From NCBI GenBank assembly GCA_902801155.1, contig CADCHG010000002.1, forward strand, positions 39,319 to 103,318: DNA of 64,000 nucleotides. The letters are read 5' to 3'. The notes below the pieces were generated by a model. It saw nothing but the letters and a program-made list of their open reading frames with translations, made no database searches and was not told where the DNA came from. Within the stretch, counting starts at the first letter, position 1. Each line of letters begins with the position of its first letter. This DNA comes from an uncultured Prevotellaceae bacterium. GTDB taxonomy: Bacteria > Bacteroidota > Bacteroidia > Bacteroidales > Bacteroidaceae. Shown in pieces: positions 40,319 to 49,807 of the stretch. The position numbers and the translations under genes are program-made.

Positions 40319-41200
40319 ATGAGTTTGAAAATTGTTGTACTTGCAAAGCAGGTACCTGACACTCACAACGTAGGACCGGATGCGATGACTCCAGAAGGAA
40401 CCATCAATCGTTCTGCCTTGCCAGCTGTCTTCAACCCAGAGGACCTCAACGCTCTTGAGCAGGCTCTCCGCCTCAAGGAGCAGTTCCCTGGTTCTACTAT
40501 CTCTGTCGTAACAATGGGACTTCCTAAGTCTGCTGAAGTTATCCGCGAAGCTCTCTATCGTGGCGCAGACAAGGGCTATGTAGTAACTGACCGTCCTCTC
40601 GGTGGTGCTGATACACTTGCTACATCATACACCCTCGCACAGGCAATCAAGAAGATCGGTGAGTTTGACATCATCCTCGGTGGCCGTCAGGCTATTGACG
40701 GTGATACCGCTCAGGTAGGTCCGCAGATTGCAGAGAAGCTTGGTCTTACTCAGGTTACATACGCAGAGGAAATAATTTCTCTCGACGAGGCTGCAAAGAA
40801 GATTGTCATCAAGCGTCATATCGACGGTGGTGTTGAGACCGTAGAGGCTCCACTTCCACTCGTAGTAACCGTAAACGGTAGTGCTGCTCCTTGCCGTCCT
40901 CGCAACGCCAAGCGCGTTATGAAGTACAAGAAGGCAACTGTTGCTGCTGAGCGTAGCGCAGAGGAACAGGAGGCATACGCAGAACTTATCGCCCGCAAGC
41001 CTTACCTCGACATAACCCAGTGGGGTGCTGCTGATATCGACTGCGATCCAAAGCAGATTGGTAAGGCAGGTTCTCCAACCAACGTGAAGGCTGTTAAGAA
41101 CATCGTGTTCAAGGCAAAGGAGTCACGCACACTTACTGGTTCTGACGAGGATATCAACAACCTTATTGTTGAACTTATTAACGAGAAGATTATTGGTTAA
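40319..41200 (+). CDS. etfB: electron transfer flavoprotein beta subunit
   Basis: 293 residues with the ETF beta signature: KIVVLAKQVPDTHNVGPDAMTPEGTINR, VTMGLPKSAEVIREALYRGAD, and GGRQAIDGDTAQVGPQIAEKLGL in the AMP/FAD-binding part. With EtfA it carries electrons between a dehydrogenase and a partner. In anaerobes some EtfAB bind two FAD and bifurcate electrons to ferredoxin; the sequence alone does not prove this here. It lies 2 nt before etfA. Confidence 0.95.
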   Translation: MSLKIVVLAKQVPDTHNVGPDAMTPEGTINRSALPAVFNPEDLNALEQALRLKEQFPGSTISVVTMGLPKSAEVIREALYRGADKGYVVTDRPLGGADTLATSYTLAQAIKKIGEFDIILGGRQAIDGDTAQVGPQIAEKLGLTQVTYAEEIISLDEAAKKIVIKRHIDGGVETVEAPLPLVVTVNGSAAPCRPRNAKRVMKYKKATVAAERSAEEQEAYAELIARKPYLDITQWGAADIDCDPKQIGKAGSPTNVKAVKNIVFKAKESRTLTGSDEDINNLIVELINEKIIG

Positions 41201-41202
41201 TT

Positions 41203-42243
41203 ATGAATAACGTATTTGTATATTGCGAAATTGAAGGCACAACCGTAAAGGATGTTGCTCTTGAACTCCTTACTAAGGGTCGCAAGCTTGCCAATACTCT
41301 TGGCGTTCAGTTGGAATGTATTATTGCTGGTTCTGGCCTTAACGGTGTTGAGAATCAGGTTATTAAATATGGTGTAGATAAGGTTCATATCTTTGATGCT
41401 GAAGGACTTTTCCCTTACACCTCAAATCCTCACACAGCTCTCGTTGTTAATCTCTTCAAGGAAGAGAAGCCACAGATCTGCCTCATGGGTGCTACCGTTA
41501 TCGGTCGTGACCTCGGTCCTCGTGTAAGTTCAGCTCTCTTCAGCGGTCTTACAGCCGACTGTACAGAACTTGAGATAGGCGACTTCGACATGAAGGTGAA
41601 GAATGAGGCTGGTGAACTCGTGAACAAGCACTACGAACAGCAGCTTTATCAGATCCGTCCTGCATTCGGCGGTAATATCGTTGCTACCATCGTAAACCCA
41701 GAGCATCGCCCACAGATGGCAACTGTTCGTGAGGGTGTTATGAAGAAGGAAGTTCTTGATGAGAACTACAAGGCTGAGGTTATCCGTCACGACGTTGCAA
41801 AGTACGTGCCAGAGACCGAATATGTTGTAAAGGTTCTCGACCGTCACGTTGAGCAGGCAAAGCATAACTTAAAGGGCGCATCTATCGTTGTAGCAGGAGG
41901 TTATGGCGTTGGTTCAAAGGAAGGCTTTAACATGCTTTTCGAACTTGCAAAGGAACTTCACGCAGAAGTAGGCGCTTCTCGTGCAGCTGTTGATGCAGGC
42001 TGGATTGACCACGATCGTCAGATTGGTCAGACAGGTGTTACCGTTCGTCCAAAGGTCTATATCGCTTGCGGTATATCTGGTCAGATTCAGCATATTGCAG
42101 GTATGCAGGATGCAGGTATCATTATCTCTGTAAACAGCGATCCTGATGCACCTATCAACACAATCGCTGACTATGTAATCAATGGTACAGTGGAAGAGGT
42201 AGTTCCAAAGCTGATTAAGTATTATAAGGAGAATAATAAGTAA
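41203..42243 (+). CDS. etfA: electron transfer flavoprotein alpha subunit
   Basis: 346 residues. The C-terminal FAD domain is typical: IVVAGGYGVGSKEGFNMLFELAKEL, VGASRAAVDAGWIDHDRQIGQTGVTVRPKVYIACGISGQIQHIAGM, and SVNSDPDAPINTIADYVINGTVEEVVP. There is no N-terminal ferredoxin extension. It is tightly spaced with etfB and with the acyl-CoA dehydrogenase gene (1 nt). Confidence 0.95.
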   Translation: MNNVFVYCEIEGTTVKDVALELLTKGRKLANTLGVQLECIIAGSGLNGVENQVIKYGVDKVHIFDAEGLFPYTSNPHTALVVNLFKEEKPQICLMGATVIGRDLGPRVSSALFSGLTADCTELEIGDFDMKVKNEAGELVNKHYEQQLYQIRPAFGGNIVATIVNPEHRPQMATVREGVMKKEVLDENYKAEVIRHDVAKYVPETEYVVKVLDRHVEQAKHNLKGASIVVAGGYGVGSKEGFNMLFELAKELHAEVGASRAAVDAGWIDHDRQIGQTGVTVRPKVYIACGISGQIQHIAGMQDAGIIISVNSDPDAPINTIADYVINGTVEEVVPKLIKYYKENNK

Positions 42244-42244
42244 A

Positions 42245-43999
42245 ATGGCAAATTTCTATACAGACAATCCAAATATCAAGTTCTACCTCTCTCATCCGCT
42301 GATTAAGCATATTGTAGAACTGAAAGAACGTAATTTCGCCGACAAGGATAAGTATGACTATGCTCCTGAGAACTTCGAGGATGCAATGGACAACTACGAG
42401 CGCGTGCTCGAACTTGCTGGTGACGTAATGGCTAACGTCGTTGCACCTAACGCAGAGGCTGTTGATGCAGAAGGTCCTCATCTTGAGAACAACCGCATGA
42501 TCTACGCTTCAAAGACCTACGAGAACCTTGACGCTACGATTAAGGCAGGTCTTAACGGTGTTACAATGCCACGTCGCTACGGCGGTCTTAACTTCCCAAT
42601 GTCAGTATATGGCGCTATCAACGAGATGGTTGCAACTGCTGATACTGGTTTTGAGAATATCTGGTCACTTCAGGATTGTATCGAGACTCTCTATGAGTTC
42701 GGTAATGAGGATCAGCGTCAGCGCTATGTGCCACGTGTATGCGAGGGACAGACAATGTCAATGGACCTCACAGAGCCAGACGCAGGTTCTGACCTTCAGA
42801 GTGTCATGCTTAAGGCTACATACGATGAGAAGGAAGATTGCTGGCGTCTGAATGGTTGTAAGCGCTTCATCACCAACGGTGACTCTGACATCCACCTCGT
42901 ACTTGCACGTTCAGAGGAAGGCACACGCGACGGTCGTGGTCTCTCTATGTTCATCTACGACAAGAACCAGGGTGGTGTTGATGTACGTCGTCTTGAGAAC
43001 AAGCTCGGTATTCATGGTTCTCCAACATGTGAACTCGTATATAAGAATGCAAAGGCAGAACTCTGCGGTGACCGTAAGCTCGGTCTTATCAAGTACGTAA
43101 TGGGCTTGATGAATGGTGCTCGTCTTGGTATTGCTGGTCAGAGTACAGGTGTATCTCAGATGGCATACAACGAAGCTCTTGCATACGCTAAGGAGCGTAA
43201 GCAGTTCGGTAAGGCAATCATCGAGTTCCCTGCTGTTTATGATATGCTTGCAATCATGAAAGCAAAGCTTGATGCAGGACGTTCATTGCTCTATGCTACA
43301 AGCCGTTACGTTGACGTATATAAGATTCTTGAGGACATTGAGCGCGAGCGTAAGGTTGAGGGCGGTAAGCTCACTCCTGAGGAGCGCAACGAATGCAAGA
43401 CATTCTCTAAGCTTGCTGATGCCTTCACTCCAGTTGCAAAGGGTATGACTTCTGAGTATGCTAACCAGAATACATACGATGGCATTCAGGTGCATGGTGG
43501 TTCAGGCTTCATGCTCGAGTATGCTTGTCAGCGTCTCTATCGTGATGCTCGTATCCTTTCAATCTATGAGGGTACTACACAGCTCCAGACTGTTGCTGCC
43601 GGCCGTTATATCACAAACGGTTTCTACGGTACAGTTATCGCAGATATGCTCCAGACAGGTCAAGCTCCTGCAAGCATCGGTTCTGATGACTGGTGTGCAG
43701 CAGAATATCTTCCACTTAAGGAGAAATGTGCAAAGATGGCTGAGAAGTACAACGAGGCTGTTGCTTACGTAAATGCTCAGAAGAACGATGAATTCAAGGA
43801 TTTCGTTATCCGTCACCTCTATGAGATGGCTGCCGATATCATCATGTCACTCCTTCTCATCGGTGATGCAAGCAGAGCTCCAGAGCTCTTCAATGAGTCT
43901 GCTAAGGTTTACAATCGCTATGCAGCATCAGAGATTGAGCGTCATTACAGTTTCGTAATGAGTGCTTCTGCTGATGATCTGGCTGACTATCGCAAGTAA
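42245..43999 (+). CDS. acyl-CoA dehydrogenase family flavoprotein
   Basis: 584 residues, about 200 longer than short-chain enzymes. The ACAD core shows MSMDLTEPDAGSDLQSVMLKA, the FAD region NGCKRFITNGDSDIHLVLARS, YAKERKQFGKAI, and the catalytic Glu near 441 in SIYEGTTQLQT. The extra C-terminal helical region (about 480-584) is typical of the long Bacteroidetes form. It follows etfBA without a gap, so EtfAB is its redox partner. Substrate (acyl chain and direction) cannot be assigned. Confidence 0.93.
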   Translation: MANFYTDNPNIKFYLSHPLIKHIVELKERNFADKDKYDYAPENFEDAMDNYERVLELAGDVMANVVAPNAEAVDAEGPHLENNRMIYASKTYENLDATIKAGLNGVTMPRRYGGLNFPMSVYGAINEMVATADTGFENIWSLQDCIETLYEFGNEDQRQRYVPRVCEGQTMSMDLTEPDAGSDLQSVMLKATYDEKEDCWRLNGCKRFITNGDSDIHLVLARSEEGTRDGRGLSMFIYDKNQGGVDVRRLENKLGIHGSPTCELVYKNAKAELCGDRKLGLIKYVMGLMNGARLGIAGQSTGVSQMAYNEALAYAKERKQFGKAIIEFPAVYDMLAIMKAKLDAGRSLLYATSRYVDVYKILEDIERERKVEGGKLTPEERNECKTFSKLADAFTPVAKGMTSEYANQNTYDGIQVHGGSGFMLEYACQRLYRDARILSIYEGTTQLQTVAAGRYITNGFYGTVIADMLQTGQAPASIGSDDWCAAEYLPLKEKCAKMAEKYNEAVAYVNAQKNDEFKDFVIRHLYEMAADIIMSLLLIGDASRAPELFNESAKVYNRYAASEIERHYSFVMSASADDLADYRK

Positions 44000-44033
44000 A
44001 TCCAACCAATTTAAGAAATAGACAATAGTAGAG

Positions 44034-44063
44034 GCTCGTCATCAGTAGTGATGACGGGCTTTT
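44034..44063 (+). terminator. terminator of the etf operon
   Basis: GCTCGTCATC and GTGATGACGGGC form a 10-bp stem (one G-T pair) with a tight loop, followed by TTTT, 35 nt after the stop. Confidence 0.8.
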
Positions 44064-44080
44064 ACATTGTGGATAAATAG

Positions 44081-45478
44081 ATGTTTAGAAGATTACCCAA
44101 TACCAATCTATCCGCTTTCTTATGGAGATTATGGGGTGAGTCGTATATAGCTCAGTCTGTAATAAAACTTGGTATTCCTATCATCATAGGGCAGTTAGGC
44201 TCCATAGCACAGCAGTTTGCTGATACTATAATGGTAGGGCAGTATGGCACAATGGAACTTGCTGCGGCAGGTTTCGTGAACAACATCTTCAATTTCGTCA
44301 TCTATTTCATGCTTGGCATCTCGTATGCCTCCACACCTGTAATCGGAACTTTATACGGAAAGAATGACAATCATGGGGTTGCACAATCGCTTATTGATAG
44401 CATTGTCGTAAACTTCCTGTTCAGTCTTGTCATCGTGGCTTTACTATTGTTGCTCTACCATAACATCGGCATTCTGCAACAACCAGAAGAGATAATGCCA
44501 TATGCTCTTCCGTATTTTCTCCTTATCACGGTCTCAATGCCTTTTATGGCCGTATTCAACGCGCTAAAACAATATTCAGATGCTGTAGGAGAGACGAAAA
44601 TCCCAATGTGGATAATGCTTGGTGCAAATGCATTCAATATTCTTCTCAATCTGCCATTAATCTTCGGTCTTGAATTATCAATTTTAAATTATCAATTATC
44701 AATTGAGGCATTAGGACTCTTTGGTGCAGGTATTGCAACACTCGTCTCACGTATCCTTGCCGTTGTAGCACTTCTCATAGCTATTGTAAAGATGAGGAAA
44801 TACAAGGAGATAAAGCCTTCTGTCAATTCACGCCCAGAAATACACAGAATGAAGCATCTGTTGTTTCTTGGATTTCCTATTAGCATACAACTCGGACTGG
44901 AAGCATCTTCATTTAATATCTGTGCTATATTCATGGGATGGCTTGGCGCAATACCACTTGCTGCCCACCAGATAATGTGTACGATTTCAACGCTCTGCTT
45001 CCAGATTGTGTATGGCATTGGAGCCGCAGCAAGTGTGTTGATAAGCCAGTTTCGTGGAGTTAATGATTGGCATAATGTCCGCAGAACGGCAAATACGGCA
45101 TTCTTTATAGGTATAGCGCTAATCCTTGTGATGATTGGGATGATACAGATATTCCGTTATCCGCTTGTCTCATGCTTCACAACAAGCGAGGAAGTAGTCT
45201 CCGTAGTATTATCTCTTATACCTTGCTTCTTTATATATCAGTTTGGTGATTGTATGCAGATAACCTTTGCCAATGCTTTAAGAGGCATTGCAGAAGTAAA
45301 GAAACTGATGCTCTACGCATTTATCTCGTATGTCATAGTCAGTATACCGCTCAGCTATGTTTTCGCTTTCATATTCGGTTGGGGCGGAGTAGGCGTATGG
45401 ATGGGAATGCCATTCGGACTCACCACTGCTGGTTTCCTTTTTTATTTCGAATTTCGTTTAAAAATCAAGAAATTGTAA
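44081..45478 (+). CDS. MATE-family efflux transporter with an in-frame repeat insertion
   Basis: 465 residues and about twelve membrane helices. The two MatE halves start LGIPIIIGQLGSIAQQFADTIMVGQYG and FLGFPISIQLGLEASSFNI. It exports cationic drugs or metabolites using an ion gradient; substrate unknown. Between helices five and six the usual short link is replaced by LELSILNYQLSIE, encoded by a 7-bp repeat (44673-44707) of the kind found between genes. The frame is kept, so function may be unaffected. A methyltransferase gene starts directly after the stop codon. Confidence 0.93.
   Translation: MFRRLPNTNLSAFLWRLWGESYIAQSVIKLGIPIIIGQLGSIAQQFADTIMVGQYGTMELAAAGFVNNIFNFVIYFMLGISYASTPVIGTLYGKNDNHGVAQSLIDSIVVNFLFSLVIVALLLLLYHNIGILQQPEEIMPYALPYFLLITVSMPFMAVFNALKQYSDAVGETKIPMWIMLGANAFNILLNLPLIFGLELSILNYQLSIEALGLFGAGIATLVSRILAVVALLIAIVKMRKYKEIKPSVNSRPEIHRMKHLLFLGFPISIQLGLEASSFNICAIFMGWLGAIPLAAHQIMCTISTLCFQIVYGIGAAASVLISQFRGVNDWHNVRRTANTAFFIGIALILVMIGMIQIFRYPLVSCFTTSEEVVSVVLSLIPCFFIYQFGDCMQITFANALRGIAEVKKLMLYAFISYVIVSIPLSYVFAFIFGWGGVGVWMGMPFGLTTAGFLFYFEFRLKIKKL
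44673..44707. repeat. 7-bp unit array inside the MATE gene
   Basis: Five 7-mers: AATTATC, AATTTTA, AATTATC, AATTATC, AATTGAG. The same kind of array elsewhere in the window is intergenic. Confidence 0.75.
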
Positions 45479-46210
45479 ATGGACAACTCTATATTATCAA
45501 AAGATAAAGACCCGATGGGTGCGGCGATTCTCGACTATCAGACTACAGGAAAGTCGGATACCCTTCGTATTCTTTCCTCCATGTTTGAGGAAGATGAAAT
45601 GCCCGTTTCTCACCTTTTCCGTACTCTTCGTGATATGCCTATGCTTGAGCGTAAAGCACTCGAACTATCTCGTGGAAAGATTCTCGATGTTGGGGCAGGA
45701 GCAGGATGTCATGCACTTGCATTACAGAAACAGAATAAAGATGTAACAGCTATTGACATTTCTCCTTTAAGCTGTGAGGCAATGCTTAAGCGCGGAATAA
45801 ACAAAGTACTGTATAGCAACCTTTTTGACTGCGAGTTCAAAGAAAGTTTTGATACTATTCTGCTGCTAATGAACGGTACTGGAATAGCAGGAAAGATAAG
45901 CAACCTTCCAAAACTTTTCAAACGACTTCAAGAACTCATAACAACCGATGGTCAGATACTCATAGACTCCTCTGACCTGAAATATATCTATGAGAATGAG
46001 GATGGCTCTTTCGATATAGACCTTAACGGAAGCTATTACGGAGAGGTTGATTATCAAATGATATATAAGAATATTGAAGGAGAGCCTTTTGACTGGCTCT
46101 ATGTTGATTTTCCATTACTCTCAACAATAGCCGAATCCAATGGACTTCATGCAGAGCTGATAGCTGAGGGTGAGCATTATGATTATTTGGCAAGGTTAAC
46201 CAATTCATAA
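45479..46210 (+). CDS. class I SAM-dependent methyltransferase
   Basis: 243 residues with motif I ILDVGAGAGCHALAL near 67-81, the acidic motif II end VTAIDISPLS, and a motif IV-like DTILLLMNGTGIAG. The C-terminal part (GSYYGEVDYQMIYKNIEGEPFDWLYVDF) may form the substrate lid. The ATG follows the stop of the MATE gene with no gap, so the two are co-translated. Substrate unknown. Confidence 0.85.
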   Translation: MDNSILSKDKDPMGAAILDYQTTGKSDTLRILSSMFEEDEMPVSHLFRTLRDMPMLERKALELSRGKILDVGAGAGCHALALQKQNKDVTAIDISPLSCEAMLKRGINKVLYSNLFDCEFKESFDTILLLMNGTGIAGKISNLPKLFKRLQELITTDGQILIDSSDLKYIYENEDGSFDIDLNGSYYGEVDYQMIYKNIEGEPFDWLYVDFPLLSTIAESNGLHAELIAEGEHYDYLARLTNS

Positions 46211-46220
46211 ATAAAAATTT

Positions 46221-46248
46221 ATCCCTTCCACCGCAGGGAGGAAGGGAT
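46221..46248. terminator. terminator between methyltransferase and LacX-like genes
   Basis: ATCCCTTCC (46221-46229) pairs with GGAAGGGAT (46240-46248). The T-run AAATTTTTAT lies on the minus-strand side, so it mainly ends the LacX-like transcript. Confidence 0.65.
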
Positions 46249-46305
46249 AGCAGATTTTACGAGAAAGATTGTAAAAAAAATGGCCACAGGGTAGTAAAGG
46301 TTGCT

Positions 46306-47223
46306 CTAATGTATTGTTATCGTATAGCTAACCTCAAACTTACCATAGCCCTCAAGGTGCTGTATCCAGTCTTTTTCTTCAAAACTACCGTTGAAATGGG
46401 CACGATCTGCGCGTCCATACCAAGGTTCAATGCAAACAAATGGGGCATTCTTTTTAGGAGGTGACCAAAGTCCGACCAAAGGCGCATCCCATGAGAGGGT
46501 GAGATAAGGCTTCTTGTTTTGATCACAAAGCGTTACCTCATGTACCTGATTATGCTCAAGCACTAGTGCATCGTGATTGAAAGTTTCGGTGGTGAGAGGC
46601 AGATAACCGTCCTCCACCTTAATGCTCATTTTCTTTGAAATATCTACGCAACCACCTTCTGTTATGAGTGTACGGACAATCTCAACAGGTTTCTCTGGGA
46701 AATAGAAATATCCCCTTTCATCGGTCTTTGCGAGCTCAGCCTTCATGGCATCAACGCCATTATTAACCGTTTCATCGGAGAGAAAGGGCCAATAGAATGC
46801 TGGATGTGCACCGATTTGGAAATACATGTCTTTTACCGATGGATTCTCGACTTTCCATATCACACTAATAGTTTTGTCTTCAATCCTGTATCCAATATGC
46901 AAGATAAAAGGGTAGGGGTATTTCCTTAGGGTTTCCTCCGATGAAATCAGCTCATATTCCAGATAATCAGTTTCTTCCCTCACAAGTGCAAAGTCCATAT
47001 CACGTGCAAGACCATGCTGTCCCATCTGAAAAGTCTCCCCATGAGATGTGTACTGACCATTCCATACGCTACCAACAATAGGGAACAAGATAGGAGAGTG
47101 GCGTTTCCAGAATTCAGGATATGCTCCCCACAAATATTCTCTTCCGTTGCACCTGATACTCGAAAGTTCAGCACCATGCTCTTCTACGGAAATCTCCAAT
47201 ATACTATTTGAAATTTTCTTCAT
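46306..47223 (-). CDS. aldose 1-epimerase family protein (LacX-like)
   Basis: A 305-residue cytoplasmic beta-supersandwich protein. Family points: HGAELSSIRCNGREYLW, SPILFPIVGS, QHGLARDMDF (catalytic His region), IGAHPAFYWP, and CIEPWYGRADRAHFNGSFEEK with the likely catalytic Glu. It interconverts sugar anomers or hexose-6-phosphate anomers. Its position next to phosphoglucomutase fits sugar-phosphate metabolism. Confidence 0.88.
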   Translation of the reverse strand: MKKISNSILEISVEEHGAELSSIRCNGREYLWGAYPEFWKRHSPILFPIVGSVWNGQYTSHGETFQMGQHGLARDMDFALVREETDYLEYELISSEETLRKYPYPFILHIGYRIEDKTISVIWKVENPSVKDMYFQIGAHPAFYWPFLSDETVNNGVDAMKAELAKTDERGYFYFPEKPVEIVRTLITEGGCVDISKKMSIKVEDGYLPLTTETFNHDALVLEHNQVHEVTLCDQNKKPYLTLSWDAPLVGLWSPPKKNAPFVCIEPWYGRADRAHFNGSFEEKDWIQHLEGYGKFEVSYTITIH

Positions 47224-47246
47224 TTTTTTCTAAAAACAAATAAAAA

Positions 47247-47279
47247 GCCCGACACCGCAATATATTGCAGATGCCGGGC
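47247..47279 (-). terminator. terminator of the phosphoglucomutase gene
   Basis: GCCCG (47247-47251) and CGGGC (47275-47279) close a hairpin with an inner TGCAATATATTGCA-like stem. On the minus strand it is followed by a T-run. It ends the gene at 47316. Confidence 0.75.
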
Positions 47280-47315
47280 ACGCGGTTTTATAGTTTGTTT
47301 TATGATGGTCTAATA

Positions 47316-49058
47316 TTACAAACCAAGGTCCTTCTTGATTTCCTCTACACGGGCATCAGCCTTAGCAGTTGCAGCAACATAGTCGCCATCGAACTTGCCT
47401 GGTACTGGCACCTCGCAATAGAACTTAATCTTAGGCTCTGTACCTGATGGGCGTACGCTCACCTTCAGACCGTCCTCTGTGAACCACTGAAGTACGTTGC
47501 TTGTTGTTGGCATCTCGAAGTCTGTCACAACACCGTTGTCTGTACGCTTCAATACCTTGTAGTCCTTGATAGTAACAACCTTGCTGCCAGCAATTGTCTG
47601 AGGTGGGTTCTGACGGAAATTCTCCATCATAGCCTTGATTTCATCGGCACCTGACTTACCTGGCTTAACAACATTGATTGTTGTTTCCTTCTGGAAGCCA
47701 TACTCCTTATAAATATCGAGAAGAAGGTCAAACAATGTCTTGCCCTGATCCTTTGCCCATGCAGCAATCTCACAAATCAAGCAGATAGAAGCTGGAGCGT
47801 CCTTATCACGAACCTTGTCATATGGAAGATAGCCGAATGACTCTTCGCCACCACCGATATACTGACGCTTACCCTCGTTTACACGGATGCGGTATGCAAT
47901 CCACTTGAAACCTGTGTATTCATCGAAGCACTCAACGCCGTTTGCCTTTGCAATCTTAGCAATAAGCTCTGATGTCACGATTGTCTTAACCATGAAGTCG
48001 GTTGGCTTGAGCTGTCCGAGAGCCTTCTTGTTCTTGATAGTGTACCAATAGAACATACAAGCAGTCTGGTTACCGTTAAGAATCTGCCACTCGCCCTTTC
48101 CATTACGGCATACAATAGCAAGACGGTCAGCATCAGGGTCGGTAGCAACCACGAGATCAGCATTTAGCTTTGTTCCGAGCTTGATACCGAGAGTCATAGC
48201 CTCTGGGTTCTCCGGGTTTGGAGAAACTACAGTTGGGAAGTTGCCGTCAACAACCATCTGCTCAGGTACAACGTTTATATTCTGGAAGCCCCAAGAGCGG
48301 AGACACAGAGGAACGAGCACACGACCTGTACCGTGCATAGCAGAATAAACGATGTTCAAGTCCTTGTTGCGAAGGATTACATCCTGATCAACCATACCTT
48401 CCTTTACAGCCTGCATATAGTCGAAGTCCATCTCACCACCGATAATCTGGAGAAGGTCTGGATTAAGATCCCACTTCACATCCTCGATCTTCACCTTCTT
48501 CACCTCTTCAACGATAGCGGTATCGTGAGGCATGAGCACCTGCGCACCATCCTCCCAATAAGCCTTATAGCCATTGTATTCCTTAGGGTTGTGTGAAGCT
48601 GTTACGTTGACACCACACTGTGCACCAAGCTGGCGGATAGCGAATGAAATCTCTGGGGTAGGGCGGAGACTCTCGAAAAGATATGCCTTGATGCCATTGG
48701 CTGTGAAGATAGCAGCAACGGTCTCTGCATAGTCACGTCCGTTATTACGACAGTCATGACCAACCACAGCAGCAAGATTCTTGCGTCCTGGGAATTGCTT
48801 CAGCACATAGTTTGCGAAGCCCTGTGTAGCCATTGCCACGATATATTTGTTCATACGGTTTGTACCTACTCCCATAGTACCACGGAGACCACCAGTACCA
48901 AACTCAAGATTCTGATAGAAAGCATCTACGAGTTCACTTGGGTCTTCATTATCAAGGAGAGCCTGTACTTCTGCGCGTGTCTTCTCATCGAAAGAAGGGG
49001 ATAACCACTCTTGTGCCTTTGCGCGGCACTGAGCTACGAGTTCTGCATTATTTGCCAT
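47316..49058 (-). CDS. pgm: phosphoglucomutase/phosphomannomutase
   Basis: 580 residues, the long alpha-D-phosphohexomutase type. The active-site phosphoserine loop TASHNPKEYNGYK lies near 152-165. The metal loop DPDADRLAI is near 306, the sugar loop GGEESFGY near 400, and the C-terminal phosphate-binding RPSGTEPKIKFY. It interconverts glucose 1- and 6-phosphate, or the mannose equivalents, for glycan and storage metabolism. Confidence 0.95.
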   Translation of the reverse strand: MANNAELVAQCRAKAQEWLSPSFDEKTRAEVQALLDNEDPSELVDAFYQNLEFGTGGLRGTMGVGTNRMNKYIVAMATQGFANYVLKQFPGRKNLAAVVGHDCRNNGRDYAETVAAIFTANGIKAYLFESLRPTPEISFAIRQLGAQCGVNVTASHNPKEYNGYKAYWEDGAQVLMPHDTAIVEEVKKVKIEDVKWDLNPDLLQIIGGEMDFDYMQAVKEGMVDQDVILRNKDLNIVYSAMHGTGRVLVPLCLRSWGFQNINVVPEQMVVDGNFPTVVSPNPENPEAMTLGIKLGTKLNADLVVATDPDADRLAIVCRNGKGEWQILNGNQTACMFYWYTIKNKKALGQLKPTDFMVKTIVTSELIAKIAKANGVECFDEYTGFKWIAYRIRVNEGKRQYIGGGEESFGYLPYDKVRDKDAPASICLICEIAAWAKDQGKTLFDLLLDIYKEYGFQKETTINVVKPGKSGADEIKAMMENFRQNPPQTIAGSKVVTIKDYKVLKRTDNGVVTDFEMPTTSNVLQWFTEDGLKVSVRPSGTEPKIKFYCEVPVPGKFDGDYVAATAKADARVEEIKKDLGL

Positions 49059-49207
49059 TTTCTGTTTTTATTGTATGATTATTTAATTACAAAATTACAT
49101 GACTACAAAAGTAGAAAAAAGATTTTTAAAATGAAAGAAAAGGACACTTTTTTTAATAAATATCAACGAAATTTCTAATTTATATTGGTAATACACAATT
49201 TTTTTAC

Positions 49208-49298
49208 TATATTTGCATTTCGAAAAGTTTAGAGATTGGTGTCTAGAGGATTATACTCCACCCCCAACACTAATCACTAAACTCTAATCACTCAATTA
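49208..49298 (+). promoter_or_regulatory. rlmH promoter and inverted heptamer leader
   Basis: TATATTTG at 49208-49215. From 49225 to 49298 the leader consists of 7-bp units in two facing arms: left AGTTTAGAGATTGGTG, right CCAACAC, TAATCAC, TAAACTC, TAATCAC, TCAATTA. Confidence 0.6.
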
Positions 49299-49303
49299 TA
49301 AAT

Positions 49304-49774
49304 ATGAAGACAGAGCTCATATTAATCGGTAAAACTAACGACAAGCATTTTCAGGCAGGAATAGACGACTACACATCGAGAATCGGCCATTATATGCCAT
49401 TCTCGATAACTGTTATTCCCGAACTGAAGAACACGAAAGCCCTTTCTGAAGCACAACAGAAGGAACGCGAGGGAGAAATGGTGCTTGCCAAGTTACAGCC
49501 TTCCGACCATGTTGTCTTACTTGACGAGCATGGTAAGGAGTTCCGTTCTGTGGAGTTCGCGAAATGGATAGAACAGAAGAATGCTTCTGTACGCCACCTT
49601 GTCTTCGTTATAGGCGGTCCATACGGGTTCTCCGATGCTATGTATCAGAGGGCAAACGAGAAGATAAGCCTGTCAAAAATGACTTTCTCACATCAGATGG
49701 TGCGACTTGTATTCACAGAACAGATATACAGGGCTTGCACCATTATCAAAGGTGAGCCATATCATCATGAGTAA
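49304..49774 (+). CDS. rlmH: 23S rRNA pseudouridine-1915 N3-methyltransferase
   Basis: 156 residues of the SPOUT family. The knotted SAM-binding region is FVIGGPYGFSDAMYQRANEKISLSKMTFSHQMVRLVFTEQIYRA, and the C-terminus PYHHE is the family signature. Length is exact for RlmH. Confidence 0.97.
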   Translation: MKTELILIGKTNDKHFQAGIDDYTSRIGHYMPFSITVIPELKNTKALSEAQQKEREGEMVLAKLQPSDHVVLLDEHGKEFRSVEFAKWIEQKNASVRHLVFVIGGPYGFSDAMYQRANEKISLSKMTFSHQMVRLVFTEQIYRACTIIKGEPYHHE

Positions 49775-49807
49775 AACGACACTACTACACCTAAACAATT
49801 AAATATA

